DNA of 64,000 nt from Helicostylum pulchrum (GCA_025677825.1 JAIXMO010000005.1:744001-808000), one strand, 5' to 3'. Positions 1 to 11,038 are shown, counted from the stretch's first letter. Notes: generated from the sequence alone by a model not told the origin. Translations and numbers: made by a program.

Positions 1-181
1 ATATATAGTCATGAGAATGGGGGAGATGGTTAAGAAAAAAGTAATATGTACTTATATGCGTACAAAAGGGTTTTTTTTAATATATGTCGGAGTAATAGAG
101 TGTGTGTGTGTGTGTGTGTTGCGCGCGCTATGTCGACGAGTGTTGATATAATATGATAGTTGATGCTTAATTTATTTTATT

Positions 182-903
182 TTACTTTGTTGAATTTAAA
201 TGCCCACACTTTTTACAAGTTCGAAGCTCTTCACTAGCAGCAAACCTTTCAATCACTGGTTTTAATTGAGATCCAAGGTCAACGCAATGAAAGGTTTCTT
301 CGTATACAATTTCGTGACACTGATCCTTTTCACAATACCACCTCAAAGCATCTAATTGAAATTGCGATTAGTCATTTCTTAAGTTACACTAAAAAAAAAT
401 ATTTACCTATATGATGGGGTAATCTAACTCTCTCAACTACAAGTCCAATGGTATCCTTGTATCGAACAGGATTATGAGGGACTTTAGCTTTTTTTTTAAA
501 AAAAAAAAACTAGTTTTAGTCCTCTTATTATAAGCAGGTTTTCTGTAATTTTTTAGGCACTTACGAGGGAGAAGAAACATATCGCCTTCCCTTACATGGA
601 TATCTTTAAAGTTACCGTCATCCACAACCTTGATCAATAAGTCGCCTTTGACTTGATAAAACCATTCCTAAGAAAACGTACACAAAAAAAAAAAACTTAA
701 TAAAGGAGGTTAATGCATATGTGTTCGGGTTTCTTCTTTACCTCGGTTTCGTTTACGTGGTAGTCTGTACGTTGGTTGGGTCCGCCGACTACCATAATGA
801 TAGTATCATCTCCTTTGAACAACAAAAAGTTATTTACAGGAGGCTGGAGTTTATCAGAATTCTCTTCTAACCATCTATTAAAGTTAATTGGTGGTAAAAG
901 CAT
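182..903 (-). CDS. BNA1: 3-hydroxyanthranilate 3,4-dioxygenase (kynurenine pathway)
   Basis: Opens the ring of 3-hydroxyanthranilate on the route from tryptophan to quinolinate and NAD; a cytosolic cupin with one Fe(II). Four exons on the minus strand (903-742, 667-565, 487-407, 351-182) sum to 516 nt, giving 171 aa, normal for the family. Visible landmarks: the start [15 protein letters not shown], the core [18 protein letters not shown] with the His and Glu metal ligands, then [19 protein letters not shown] carrying the third ligand His. The C-terminus has cysteines in WYCEKDQC and CKKC, like the rubredoxin-type second metal site of fungal and bacterial enzymes, although the first pair is spaced C-x4-C rather than C-x2-C. 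Exon 3 was started at the acceptor that restores the PKVPHNP motif. Identity is secure; only that acceptor choice is uncertain. Confidence 0.93.
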
Positions 904-1708
904 ACTCGGTTAATATCGAGAAAAAAAAAAAGAAAAGAAGAAAGAGGAAGGAAAGTAAGAAGATTGATGTTTTTAATTTCCCCATTTTCATTTTTTCCCA
1001 AATTAGTTGTATACTTGATTGATGGTGGTTTTTCGGACTGTTTTTTTTACTGATTTTAAATTTAGGGGAGTTATCTGGATTGTCGTAATCTGATAACCCT
1101 TTTTAAATCCTGTAGCTCTTTAATAAAACGGTGAGTGGTTAATTTTCGGGGTAATTTTATGTCCGGACAATAAGAATGGCACTTATCCCACGTTATTATA
1201 ATTGGTCGAGTAAACAATATGTTGTATCGTATTAGAATCATTATTATGCAAAAAAAAAAAAAATACACTTAAAGCTATCTCGATTACATTTCAACCATAC
1301 TATCGTTTGTCCCGGCGCATTACAATCTATCAATCACTGACCATTAACACAAATGAAAATGCTGATATACACTAGTAGAGCAATCGTCTCTCACTAAAAG
1401 GCCCACTATTACTTATGTAGTCTCCTCCTTTACCTTTCTACCAACTACTTGTTTTTTTTTTACCAACTCTGCTGTTTTTATTATATATTACTTTGAAAAA
1501 TAAATAAAAAGACTATAAATAAAAACGGAATTTCGGTTCCCACACAAAAACCAACCATTAACAGGTTTTCATTGTGCGGGTTTCTTGTCCCCTTCTCCAG
1601 ATACAGTAGTTTTACTACAAGAGGCTTCATTAGACCTTTCCGAGAAAAAAGGTGTTATTTCCTCTTGAAAGTCTAATGGAATCACGGATTCGTGATTCAA
1701 ATGCTTTG
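904..1708. other. intergenic, nothing convincing
   Basis: About 800 bp of AT-rich sequence. A 65-codon minus-strand ORF (1071-1268) shows no motif and no splice partner, so it is not called. Poly(A/T) runs are frequent. Confidence 0.5.
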
Positions 1709-3157
1709 TCAACCATTTTTATCTACTTCTCCAATAATATTAACAGCAGTATCTGATACTTTATTGGCTTCGTCAGTAACATGTGGTACGATCATTTCGT
1801 CTAAATTGGAAGGGACCAAGGAATTACGTTTCATATTGTTGGAAGGGAAGTAATAAGTACCACGGGTCCATGATTGATAACTATTATTTTGCGTTTTCTT
1901 CTCCATCGGTCTACCAAATGTAAGCCCAAAAGATCTTCGTCTGTCGATGAAAAAATCGCTAAATTTTATTATCAGTATGGCCATATTTTCCATAATTGTC
2001 TAGTTAAAAAAAATGAGTAGCTGTTTTGTGGTTAAACTTTATGACAGATACTCACAATTGACTTGATAAGGCTGTCTAACGTATTTAAAAAAGGCTCCAA
2101 TAACGCAATATTAGTAGGGATTTTAATGGTACTGATAGGACTAGCAACATATAACCCTGGGGCGACAAGCTTGGCACAGGAAATCCCCTCAACCAATCCT
2201 AAATATGACAGTTAATCAGTCTATAAATAAATAAAAAATATACATCGTACTAACCTGCAATTTGAATGACTGTCCCTCAATTGAGTTGATCGGGACCTCA
2301 TGCAAGCGATTTATTATTCCATCAACCACATCTTTTCCTTCTTTGACCAACTTCCCTTCATCATCGAATAGTTTTCTTGCTGATGGGGACGGTCTAGCAC
2401 ACTCAGCAGCTCCAAGATTGACTTCCACAGAACCAATGTCTAAAATAAATCGTAAGTCTATCTTCGGCGCAATCACATTTCTTTCAAGTTCGTAATTCAG
2501 CTTTTTTTGCTTTGATGAATCTTCGTTGACAGTTTCGCCCCTAAAATAAAATTGAATTGGCTACATTACTTAAGCGATAATATATTTCACTTACACTTTT
2601 AATCGGATTATTTTTTTGATTGACAGTATTTTTCTAATCAACGGGGCCCAGATTATGGAAATATAATCGCTTTCAGTGAATTTTGACTCGTGACATTTTT
2701 CAAATATTAACGGATTTTCTTCATACAAGTCCATGCTATCAGGTAATAATAAAAGGTTAGTCAATTTGTCAATTTGTCTATTATGGTTAAATACTTACAT
2801 AAAATCGTATATTTTTAAACCTTCTATATAAGGAAATAAGTCTAAATATGAGAGAGGTTATTAACTAAGTATTATCTGGTTTTTTTTTTTTTCATTCTGG
2901 CGTAAATGACTTACCCATTGTATAAGCTTATTTCTAATGCATTCGATAGACAAAGGATTGGTAATGGCCCCGCTATCATCAACTTCAACATTCAACATAT
3001 GGTTTTCAATAGCTGCAGGAAGGATCACAGTTGGAAGTTCGTTCTGTAAAGTAGGAATGCTTCTTTGGAACTTTGGTACTGATCGAAACCATTCAAGTAC
3101 TTTTTCCTTGATATCGTTGTGCGGCGAGGTACCTGAACCGTTAATAACCAATTCCAT
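1709..3157 (-). CDS. uncharacterised protein of a family I associate with Mucoromycota genomes
   Basis: Function unknown. The start is MELVINGSGTSPHNDIKEKV at 3157. Conserved-looking segments follow in order: LFPYIEGLKIYDF, MDLYEENPLIFEKCHESKF, FTESDYISIIWAPLIRKIL, a block beginning KIDLRFILDIGSVEV that ends KLFDDEGKLVKEGKDVVDGI, then CAKLVAPGLYVASP, and a C-terminal exon ending GEVDKNG. I remember this arrangement from expanded hypothetical families of Mucorales; that is recollection, not a search. Two junctions only keep frame with unusual donors: exon 1 needs A|GTCATT instead of the stronger GTAAGT just upstream, and the LQ junction needs A|GTACGA. The gene is therefore either intact with weak donors or slightly decayed. 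Exon 1 is present again, almost identical, inside the TIR element at 14.0-14.5 kb. Confidence 0.55.
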
Positions 3158-3169
3158 CTGATTGTTTTA

Positions 3170-3510
3170 TGCTTAAAAGGGTTTGCGGTCGTGTTTTATC
3201 AAAAAGAAAAAAAAAGATAAAAGAGGGGAAAATTGGAAAGAAAAAAAAAAGATAAAAGAGGGGGAAATCGGGGTTGAAATCCACTCCAAGTAAACCACAG
3301 TGCTAAAATATTCAAACTTCAACTCACCTTTTTGAAAGAAGTAAACGTGATATGCAAAAAAAACTTAGGCAATTCTTTTAATAATGCTCTTTAAACAGTT
3401 CTATTCAATTATTTTATGTTAAAAAAGGTTTGCCGTCGTGTTTTATCAATAAGAAAAAAAGGGGGAAATCGGAGCTAAAAGTTGAAGGTTTAAAAGTAGA
3501 TGCACTCTAC
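3170..3510. repeat. duplicated promoter segment with a TIR-like end
   Basis: Upstream of the unknown-family gene, a roughly 45-60 bp block (TTTGCGGTCGTGTTTTATCA, then a purine run and GGGGAAATCGG) occurs at about 3180-3275 and again at 3425-3475. The second copy continues into AAAAGTTGAAGGTTTAAAAG TAGATGCACTC (3478-3508, 31 nt, shown with a gap), which is the right TIR of the 14-kb element, and a TA follows directly in both places. No matching left TIR was seen near this copy. Confidence 0.6.
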
Positions 3511-3912
3511 GCAATTAGCTTTTTAAAAATTTACCTTTGCTACTAGTTTCCGTGTATCTTAATGATCTTGTTTAATGGTAATTTGGACGTCTTTTTTTTA
3601 CGGATAAAGTTTTACAAAGATACGCCCATTGACAACCGTTGAATATCCCCTTTTGACCCTCAGCAGACTTGTCCCCCAAGTCTAAAATTGATGACAAGGA
3701 GGAGCTTTTTGTAAAAATAAAAATGATATAATATTAGTTACGGAGTCATTTCCTAATTAGGTTGAATATGGTCGTTGTTTTACCTCATTCTTTTGATTTC
3801 ATTTTTTTGTCAAAGGTTCATCATCCTTGAGCTTACTGTGAAGATGTAATGCTTCGGTCTTTATTATAATACTAACTGTTTCATTGCGTCCGGGTACTAG
3901 AAAGTCGTCATA

Positions 3913-4400
3913 CTATATTGGTACGGGCTTCGGAGGATGTACCGGGATGGTGCTACTAGAGCTAGACCTAACACCGGAAGCTCTTTTCTTACCAGAAGAT
4001 ATCTTCTGGTTTGCTTCTTTACTTGCTTTTCTTTTGATTTGGCCAATGTCTTGCGTTGTCAGCAATATGCTTGCCAATTCGGCCTCTCTCTCCATCGATT
4101 TCTTGACCTCGTAGGTTTGCAGTATGCATTTGAAACCTTGGAAAAACTTTACATTGAAAGACCGGTAATAATTTTACCAAAGCATTCCAAGACATGTCTT
4201 TTTAAAGTCACTTGTTGACTAAATGGAGGTGGTGTTGAGTATAACCCAGAGCCTTAAAGTCGGCTTTGTTCCCCAACAGTTTCTACCGGTAGCCCTATCG
4301 TACCGGTGGTATTTCTATTGAGCCAACCTTTTAGACACGTCCTTCACGCGGCCCCCCTTGGCGTAGAAAAGCATTCCCCTCTGCTTCTAGTTTGCACCAG
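3913..4400 (-). pseudogene. decayed coding remnant, family unknown
   Basis: Minus-strand frame 3913-4095 reads MEREAELASILLTTQDIGQI, then a Lys/Ser-rich tail and HPPKPVPI before the stop. Open frame extends upstream (FFQGFKCILQTYEVKKS) to about 4170, then stops accumulate and coding-like phrases jump between frames up to about 4400. No start codon or consistent splice sites were found. I read it as the 3' end of a dead gene; an exon of an unrecognised real gene is the alternative. Confidence 0.35.
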
Positions 4401-4410
4401 CTAAACAAAA

Positions 4411-5929
4411 AAAACCCGTGTTGTCCAGGAGGAAACTTACGGTAGCTTTGTGTGATTTAGTTTCTTGATTGAATATATCCCTTTCGTTGACGTGTCAGCA
4501 CCAGTTTTTCTTTTTATAAGGATGGTTTCTTGTGTTTACAGTTTTTTGAACCATAGCTTTTTTTTTAGTTTAAAACGGAGAGAAAAGGAAAAAAAGGAGA
4601 GAAAAATTCTAACTTTTCCTCTTGTTCAAAAGGTTTGATCTCATTCTTCTTTGAATATTTTTTTTTCTGATAAAAAAGGAATGATTTATCATTGCGTAAA
4701 GCTGTGGGAAAATAATTATATTGGAACGCATTACATAATCAACAGAAAAGGTCTTTAATCAATTTTAAGCAGTGCAGATTATTTGAAGATGATTAACAAA
4801 AACCTGGAAAGACTGTGGCATGCTATAACTAATAGTATTTCCTCGACTTATTGAAATATAAACTGTAAAAGTGTACCTCACTTTTTGTCTGATTTAGGCC
4901 TTGTAAAATTTAGACAACTTAAATCTGGAGTCACGGGTGTGTCAAGCAAAGAGTCATAAGAACAGGTAATTAAGGTACATGTTATTTCCTTTTACAGAAA
5001 GAAAACAAGTTTTGAAGGTTATTTTTTTAAAGAAGATTGAATGACTACTAAAGTTGATGTCATCTACTATAATATCACACAAAAGAATTCGCATGATTTC
5101 AGTACCTCCTTTTTTTGCCAAGTTGAAACCAAGAAAGGTTGGTGCTAAAAACATTTTGATTGTTATTTAACTAAGTATTTTTTTCACATTGTTTATCAAC
5201 TTGGGTCTACTAAAAAGAAACTACCGTTTTAATACAAAAAAAAAGAGAGAAACTGCTGTATTTTTATTAATAAAATTAGAAAGTTATTTACACCGCTTGG
5301 TAGATACTTTGATTCGTCACAAAAAGTTACAGTAATTGAAGTATCAAAACAGTAAATTTAGACTTGAGCGCGTTTCAGCAATGAATCTTTAGAGGGTTGA
5401 AAAATGAAAAGGGAAGCAATATAAACCAAATAAAGTGAATATCAAGATACCTTTTAGTCCTATATACCATTAGTTAATAGTTTGTAAATGTATTGTTATG
5501 TGGAATCCTAATAAATAGCTCTGCAGTTTTTTTTTTAATTGACAGCAATAAATTTTTATCATAATTTGAAATGATTCCAATGTTAGAGCTCTCGTAGAAA
5601 AAGATACACATCACGTTTTTTTGTAAAATAATTTTGAAGAGTTCAAGAACTATTTAAAGTAATACCATAAACTGTTGTTCATTTATTATCTACTTAAAAA
5701 CGCGTGTTTTTAAGCGAAGGTTTAGAAGTAACCTCTAAAAAAGGACATTTTTCGGTGATCGAAATAAGGTGTTTTCACTGTATGATCAAAAATCAGGAAA
5801 TGGTTCTTTTACCCAAGTTGCTTAGTGGAAGTTAGTCTTTAGGATATTATATTTAATAAAAAAACTTAAAACTGCATGTTGTTTTACAATTTTCTTGATT
5901 TTTTATTTTTTTCTTCAGTCGATCATTTT
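4411..5929. other. intergenic, no gene seen
   Basis: AT-rich, stop codons in all frames. One 66-codon minus-strand ORF (4954-5154) has no recognisable content. No RNA gene noticed. Confidence 0.5.
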
Positions 5930-6560
5930 TGATTATTTTTGGTTATTTCGGAGGGTCAACCCCTTTTGTGTTTTTGTGGTTATTCTGAAATTACTTCCGA
6001 TCCATTTTGACTTTTTTTGTGAAATAAACAATTATAATATTGTGCTTTTTTAGACGCATTTAATCCACCTTAAATTATATTTTTACAAAAATTATTGACC
6101 GAGTAATCACTGTTTTAGACGTTTTTTTTTTTGGTTAAAATTTGAGTTAAGCGGTCCTTAAATTAGCGAATTCTTTAAAGCGCGTTTTCTCGCCCGGTTT
6201 TAGATGTAGCACTTTTATTTATAAACATCCAATATATAGTTTTTGAATATCTACATTCGGCATTATAACCAAACACGGTAAAATAAAATTATAATTTATG
6301 TAATTGCGAAGCTCTGAAAATGGTTACACGATGTTACACTAAAAAAGTGTATTTTTTTTCCCAAAAAAAAAAAACGTCTAAAATAGCAATTACTCCTTCA
6401 GTTTTTGCATTAAAAGTATGTTTTAAAATGGATTAAAAGCGTCTAAACAAGCTCAATATTATTCAATTTTTTTTTCACAAAGATAGGAAAATTGGATTCA
6501 GAGTAATTATAAAATAACCACAAAGACACAAAAGGGGTTGACCCCCAGAAATGAAAATCG
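5930..6560. repeat. large imperfect inverted repeat (foldback element)
   Basis: Two arms of about 200 bp (5930-6135 and 6360-6560) face each other around a loop of about 225 bp. Shared landmarks read inward from the left and, reverse-complemented, from the right: GGGTCAACCCCTTTTGTGT, TTTGTGGTTATT, GTTTAGACGC or TTTTAGACGC, TTTAATCCA, GAGTAAT, and TTTTAGACGTTTTTTT. Similarity is roughly 80 percent by eye. No ORF inside. It resembles a non-autonomous foldback or MITE-like insertion, or an old inverted duplication. Confidence 0.75.
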
Positions 6561-6708
6561 AAAAAAAACAAAAAAGTGCGTTTTTAATTTGTTTTAGCAA
6601 AGATATAGTTAAAACAACTATTTTGTATTAAAAAAGTAGGGTCCAAAAAGCGTTTCCTGTTTCTTTAAAAAAATAAAAACCGATATTTATTATTACCGCT
6701 AATTTTAA

Positions 6709-6733
6709 CAGTGATTTCTTATGTGAGCGATTT
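6709..6733 (+). repeat. dispersed 25-bp repeat, copy 1
   Basis: CAGTGATTTCTTATGTGAGC GATTT is identical to the reverse complement of 59815-59839, and weaker similarity continues rightward (CAGTGAGC at 6753). It looks like the end of a shared mobile element. Confidence 0.7.
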
Positions 6734-6942
6734 TTAGAGGTCCGGTGTTTCAGTGAGCTTTACCAAATTATTACGCACTGTTCGATGGATTTCTTTCAAA
6801 TTAAATAGAACCGCTACTGTATTCGATGAAAGCTATTAAAACCGTATACTTTTTATAAAAGGTAAAGGGCATCATTCACTCGGTTTGGCTATAAATTGCA
6901 TCCAGCAGTACGCAATGATTACTTTATACATTGATAGCAGAC

Positions 6943-6970
6943 AAGGCCAGTGCTGGCCTTTTTTTTTCTT
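6943..6970 (+). other. palindrome followed by a T run
   Basis: AAGGCCAGTGCTGGCCTT is an 8-bp GC-rich stem with a 2-nt centre, followed at once by nine or ten T. The shape is that of a small-RNA 3' end with a Pol III-type T terminator. No A or B box or known RNA was recognised upstream. Confidence 0.4.
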
Positions 6971-6973
6971 CGT

Positions 6974-7394
6974 AAGAGACGTCTAAGTTAAGATTAAATG
7001 TAATAGGGTTTTATAATGATCCACACGGAGAATAACTACATATGCACAAAGTACATCATACCTTACATACGTTCGATACCGAAAATATATATACGGCGAA
7101 GAAACTGGGTAATATATGTAAAAGCAGTTGTAAATTAAATTACATAATAAGCCAACGTCATAATGTTGAATTTGTTGACACAAAAAAGGGTTTTCGATAA
7201 GATCTTTTTCAGCCTCCATCTTTCCCGATAATTACAGATAATTGCCCCTGTTCATGATTGGATAGTAATAGTTAGGAAACGCACGTACACCACACACTCG
7301 GAGAAATAAATATAAGAAAAAATCTCATTGTTCCATAGTGTCCTATTTTTCTTTTTCTTTTTTTATATAACTTTTTTTTAAATTCAATGATTCA
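6974..7394. other. intergenic, promoter side of the CYSTM-like gene
   Basis: No supported gene. A 78-codon minus-strand ORF here has a Tyr-rich, low-complexity translation and no motif. A pyrimidine-rich stretch precedes the ATG at 7395. Confidence 0.45.
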
Positions 7395-7780
7395 ATGAGT
7401 CAAAGAGAAAAGCGTCATTCCGAAGAAATTGCAAGGCGGCATCATAAAGTACACAGTACCAGTTATACTAAAGTTGAAATATTATCTCAAACACCTATTG
7501 TAGAACAAAAAAGTAAAGAGAAGAAAGAAACCAATATTTTTTTATTTTTATTCAATTTTTTTGTTTGTTACTTGTAGACTTTTTTTATAAGCCAACACCA
7601 CCGCCGGAAACAGTTGTTGTTCACTCAAAGCCGAAAAAGTCAAAAGATGCGTGTTGTTGGGGATGGTAACTAAAGCAATTTAAATAGGCGGGTATTCAAT
7701 TAAGTTAACCTTTTTTTATATTTTTAAGTGCTGCTGCTCTGTGCTTATTCTTTGGACTATCAGAATGCTGTTCCTCCTAA
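7395..7780 (+). CDS. small CYSTM-like tail-anchored protein
   Basis: Three exons (7395-7512, 7578-7665, 7729-7780) give 85 aa. The N-terminal half is basic and polar (MSQREKRHSEEIARRHHK), the middle has TPPPETVVV, and the C-terminus is DACCWGCAAALCLFFGLSEC followed by CSS. This Cys-rich hydrophobic tail matches the layout of CYSTM proteins, small membrane proteins linked to stress tolerance in plants and fungi. Splicing was set by phase: both introns restore one frame and remove stops, and the exons total 258 nt. The family is inferred from the CC-W-C...CC pattern; the specific role is unknown. Confidence 0.75.
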
Positions 7781-8002
7781 AACTATAAATTTGTACCAAT
7801 ATTGTAAAATAAAGATTCCCTTATACTATCAAGACTATTAAATTAAAAGGAGAACCGTTATCGGATAAATTTAATTGGATGAGACCATCAGTTTGATCAA
7901 ACAAAAAGGAGAGACAAACTCACATTAAAATAAGCGATTTATGGGGGTCGGAAAGCTTTTTTCCTTTCTTTACTTTTTTTTTTTAACTTTTTCTTTTTTC
8001 TT

Positions 8003-9208
8003 ATGAATATTACACCTTTTCAAAAATCAAATGAAGAATTTAAATCGTATTTCAATTTTATTCAACCGACATTGGAGCGTACAAAAGTACGATCGCTTAT
8101 AATTGACACGAATTCATTGGGTATTACATATACGCCATATCAAAATAAGCTGGATGATGATATATTTAAACAGCTTAATTTCCCTCATATGAAGAAGCCG
8201 TTGTATTCTCCTTCTTCGGGCTCTTCTAGTACGTCTTGTTCGCCTACTACATTAAAACCACCAGCAGAAGGATTAGTTCATACTGTTGTAGATAATAGTC
8301 CCAAAAAGACAATTGCACTTTCTCCTGCAGCCTCCTTTCTTGCTAGCTTTATGTCCCCTCCTGACAATTCATTTGTAATATCAAACAATGCACAGTCTTC
8401 TCCTCAGATCAAACAGCACATGGTGATTGATGAATACCTTCTAGGCGAATCTATTGGATTTGGGGGCTTTTCTATTGTTCGAAAGGCACATCATCAAAAG
8501 ACAGGAACATTAGTAGCTGTCAAAATCATTAACCAGTACTTAATGACAGCCACCGACAAGATGCGTCTCGAAAGAGAGCTCACAATTTGGACATCGTTGC
8601 ATCACCCACGCATCACGCAGCTCTGCAAGATCATTAAAACGGATCAAACATGTTTTATCTTGTGTGATTACTGCTCAGAAGGAAATTTACTCAGTTTTTT
8701 AAACAGTGTAAAGAAACTAGACGAAGAACAAGCGAAAAGGATCTTTAAGGAAATTTGTCAGGGAGTTTATTATTTACATGTGGATATAAAAGTATGCCAC
8801 AAGGATTTAAAATTGGAGAATATTTTGTTGAATGATCAAGGGCACGTAAAGATTTGTGATTTTGGGTTGGCTATTTATCAGAATAATCATCAGTATATAG
8901 ATGAATGGGTTGGTGGATCGCTTGCTTATGCGTCTCCGGAACAGATTAAACAGCCGCACCCCTTGACATGTCCAAAGACTGATATTTGGTCCTTGGGCGT
9001 TATACTGTACGCCCTCGTGGTAGGCGCTTTGCCGTTTACCGATACCTACGATTTAAGGTTACAGCAAAAGATATTAAACGCTCAGTATGATGTGCCTCCA
9101 CATCTCTCGCCTCAACTAAACCAATTGATTCGCTCTTGTTTGGCTCATGATCCTGATAAAAGATGTACAATAGACCAGGTATTAAATTCAAAATGGTTAA
9201 AAGAGTAA
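8003..9208 (+). CDS. Ser/Thr protein kinase, CAMK-like, with altered HRD motif
   Basis: 401 aa, single exon. Residues 1-140 are a low-complexity regulatory-looking region with Ser/Pro clusters and LSPAASFLASFMSPP at 106-120. The kinase domain runs from about 145: glycine loop GESIGFGGFSIV, VAVK with Lys174, catalytic loop CHKDLKLEN (HKD instead of HRD at 266-268), CDFG at 285-288, SPE at 311-313 and DIWSLGVILYALVVGALPF. The catalytic Lys and both Asp are present, so it should be active, but Lys in place of the HRD Arg makes it a non-RD kinase, a class usually not regulated by activation-loop phosphorylation. Sequence style is nearest to fungal CAMK-type kinases; the exact orthologue was not identified. 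Confidence 0.9.
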   Translation: MNITPFQKSNEEFKSYFNFIQPTLERTKVRSLIIDTNSLGITYTPYQNKLDDDIFKQLNFPHMKKPLYSPSSGSSSTSCSPTTLKPPAEGLVHTVVDNSPKKTIALSPAASFLASFMSPPDNSFVISNNAQSSPQIKQHMVIDEYLLGESIGFGGFSIVRKAHHQKTGTLVAVKIINQYLMTATDKMRLERELTIWTSLHHPRITQLCKIIKTDQTCFILCDYCSEGNLLSFLNSVKKLDEEQAKRIFKEICQGVYYLHVDIKVCHKDLKLENILLNDQGHVKICDFGLAIYQNNHQYIDEWVGGSLAYASPEQIKQPHPLTCPKTDIWSLGVILYALVVGALPFTDTYDLRLQQKILNAQYDVPPHLSPQLNQLIRSCLAHDPDKRCTIDQVLNSKWLKE

Positions 9209-9327
9209 GAATAATATTATTATTATTGTATAGAAGAGAGAAAATAAGGTATAGGTGTATATTATTATGTTTCTATTTTTTTTCTTCTTCTCCGCGCGCG
9301 TGTTGGAATTAAGCTTGTTACACTAGA

Positions 9328-10527
9328 TTAGTGGTTGTCATTGACTAAAGGATCATATCCATCTACATACGTAAAAAAAAAGAGATTTTTTTTTAAATAA
9401 AAGCGTACATACAATAATATAAGAACTTGTTTTTTATATATATATACACTTACATGCACAAATGCCTTGCATATAACAAGCGATAACTATGCCTGCAGCT
9501 ACTTGTGATACAGGATGAGTAAATCTAAAAAAAAAAAAATCTTAGTACAAACGTCAAACATCAAAAAAAAAAACCAAGTTTTTTTTGTACCTGGTGAAAT
9601 AAGCAAGAACATAAAAAATCTGCCAATGATGAATGTGCAAACTGAGAGTTCCGGGATACGGATTATGAATGGTAATAGGAGCAGAAGGATCTTGTTGTTC
9701 TTCCGCTTTAGTTGCCGTACCCGGTGTAACGGACTCGTCAATACTGTCAGATTTTGCTCGGGATTGTCTCCAGGTATGGTATTTGGTTCTGATCCAGTTA
9801 TTGTTCACTTCCTTGATGATGAGTACTGCTACAGTCAAGAAAAAACCCGGGATCAGCAACCCGCAGACGTAGTAGACTACAAATGGCATAGTTAACTGCG
9901 TTGCAAAGTAAATATGAACACCAGCAAATGCTAGAATAAGTCTTTTTTTTTAAAAAAAAGGAGCAGAGATTAAAAATAAGGTTTTTATACAAACAAAAAA
10001 CAAAAAAACTAACCCTACTGCGATCAAGAATACAACCCACATACCTTTAGGCCAACTCTTGATATTTGGTAAAGATGTCTTTGTATAAGGAAGTTCGGCA
10101 ATAAGTGCATAACCAAATAAAGACGGATAAAAAGCAACAACCGTGACCCAACTAAGAAAAGGGAGAGAAAAAAAAAAGGAGAAGAAATAACCCACTGGTT
10201 AGTAAACAATAAAATATACATATTTTTTTTTTGTGCTTTTTTTTTTTACCTGAAGGCTCTGGTATAGTTTCCAAAGATAAACAAAATGACACCATAACTA
10301 AACCCGTGCATGGTATCACTCCAATGTCTAGCCACTGTCCTTGGGTTTGTTTCCCAGTTATATTTCTTGGCGACAAATTGGTATAAGGGATAAGGCACAA
10401 TGAAAAACGATAACATAAAGTAGAGAAAGACAAGTGGGTGGAACGAAGCAAGTGCTGATTCAGGTACACTTGCTGGATCTGAAAAATCTAATGGGTTGGG
10501 CCCACTGACACTTGCTGTATACACCAT
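9328..10527 (-). CDS. multi-pass membrane protein with His-rich LHIHHWQ motif
   Basis: Five exons (10527-10250, 10151-10014, 9941-9591, 9524-9454, 9362-9328) give 290 aa in one frame. It starts MVYTASVSGPNPLDFSDP and has about six hydrophobic segments, for example FHPLVFLYFMLSFFIVPYPL, WVTVVAFYPSLFGYALIAEL, VVFLIAVGLILAFAGVHIYF and MPFVVYYVCGLLIPGFFLTV. A polar loop rich in Ser, Glu and Gln precedes LSLHIHHWQIFYVLAYFTRF, and the end is GICAYGYDPLVNDNH. I believe close relatives exist in other Mucorales, but the function is unknown. Exon 3 begins directly after a T9A8 tract, which was the only acceptor keeping frame. An in-frame ATG 15 codons upstream exists but is less natural. A degenerate copy of the 5' end and promoter lies at 19.2-19.4 kb. 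Confidence 0.8.
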
Positions 10528-10663
10528 TTTTAATTTAGTTGATGGGGAGAAAGAGAGAGAGAGAAGGATCAAAAATTCAAAAAAAAAATTTTGGGTTTAA
10601 ATTGGATGCGATTCTGAGATTGAATGCAATAAAACCAATACGTGCATTGTAATGATACAGATA

Positions 10664-11038
10664 CTAGACCAGGATCGCGTCATGCTTCGTAGTGTTATCA
10701 GGTACGGAATACGTCCAAAGAAAAGTAGGTAAATTTAATAACTCAACATCTGAAGCCAGCTTTAACATGTTGTAAGCAGTTGGATATTGCTTAAATGATG
10801 TCATATCCGCTTTATTCATGCTGTATTGACTTGAAAGGCGTTTATTCTCAGAAGATAAGTTTACATCATAAGGATTGATTACAGTTACAACAGGAGCAAG
10901 TGTAGAAATATTTTCAGCAGTAATCTTTGGTCGCTTCGGTGGGTGTAACATTGACGATGCATCACGAAAGAAATGCGTATCTTTATCAGCTTTGACCGGT
11001 AAGCCAGGAGTACTGAGAGGAGCTTCGTGAGCAGTAGT
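10664..11038 (-). CDS. uncharacterised ORF, possibly partial
   Basis: A minus-strand frame is open for about 125 codons, with the first ATG at 10951 (MLHPPKRPKITAENISTLAP) and open sequence upstream including APLSTPGLPVKADKDTHFF. It ends PDNTTKHDAILV. Composition looks coding but no domain is visible. It sits between the membrane-protein gene and the tubulin remnant on the same strand. It may be a terminal exon, a small gene starting at 10951, or a relic. Confidence 0.35.
   Translation of the reverse strand, partial: TTAHEAPLSTPGLPVKADKDTHFFRDASSMLHPPKRPKITAENISTLAPVVTVINPYDVNLSSENKRLSSQYSMNKADMTSFKQYPTAYNMLKLASDVELLNLPTFLWTYSVPDNTTKHDAILV

Noticed and set aside
1071..1268. 65-codon minus-strand ORF near BNA1
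   Set aside because: No motif, no splice partner, AT-rich background.
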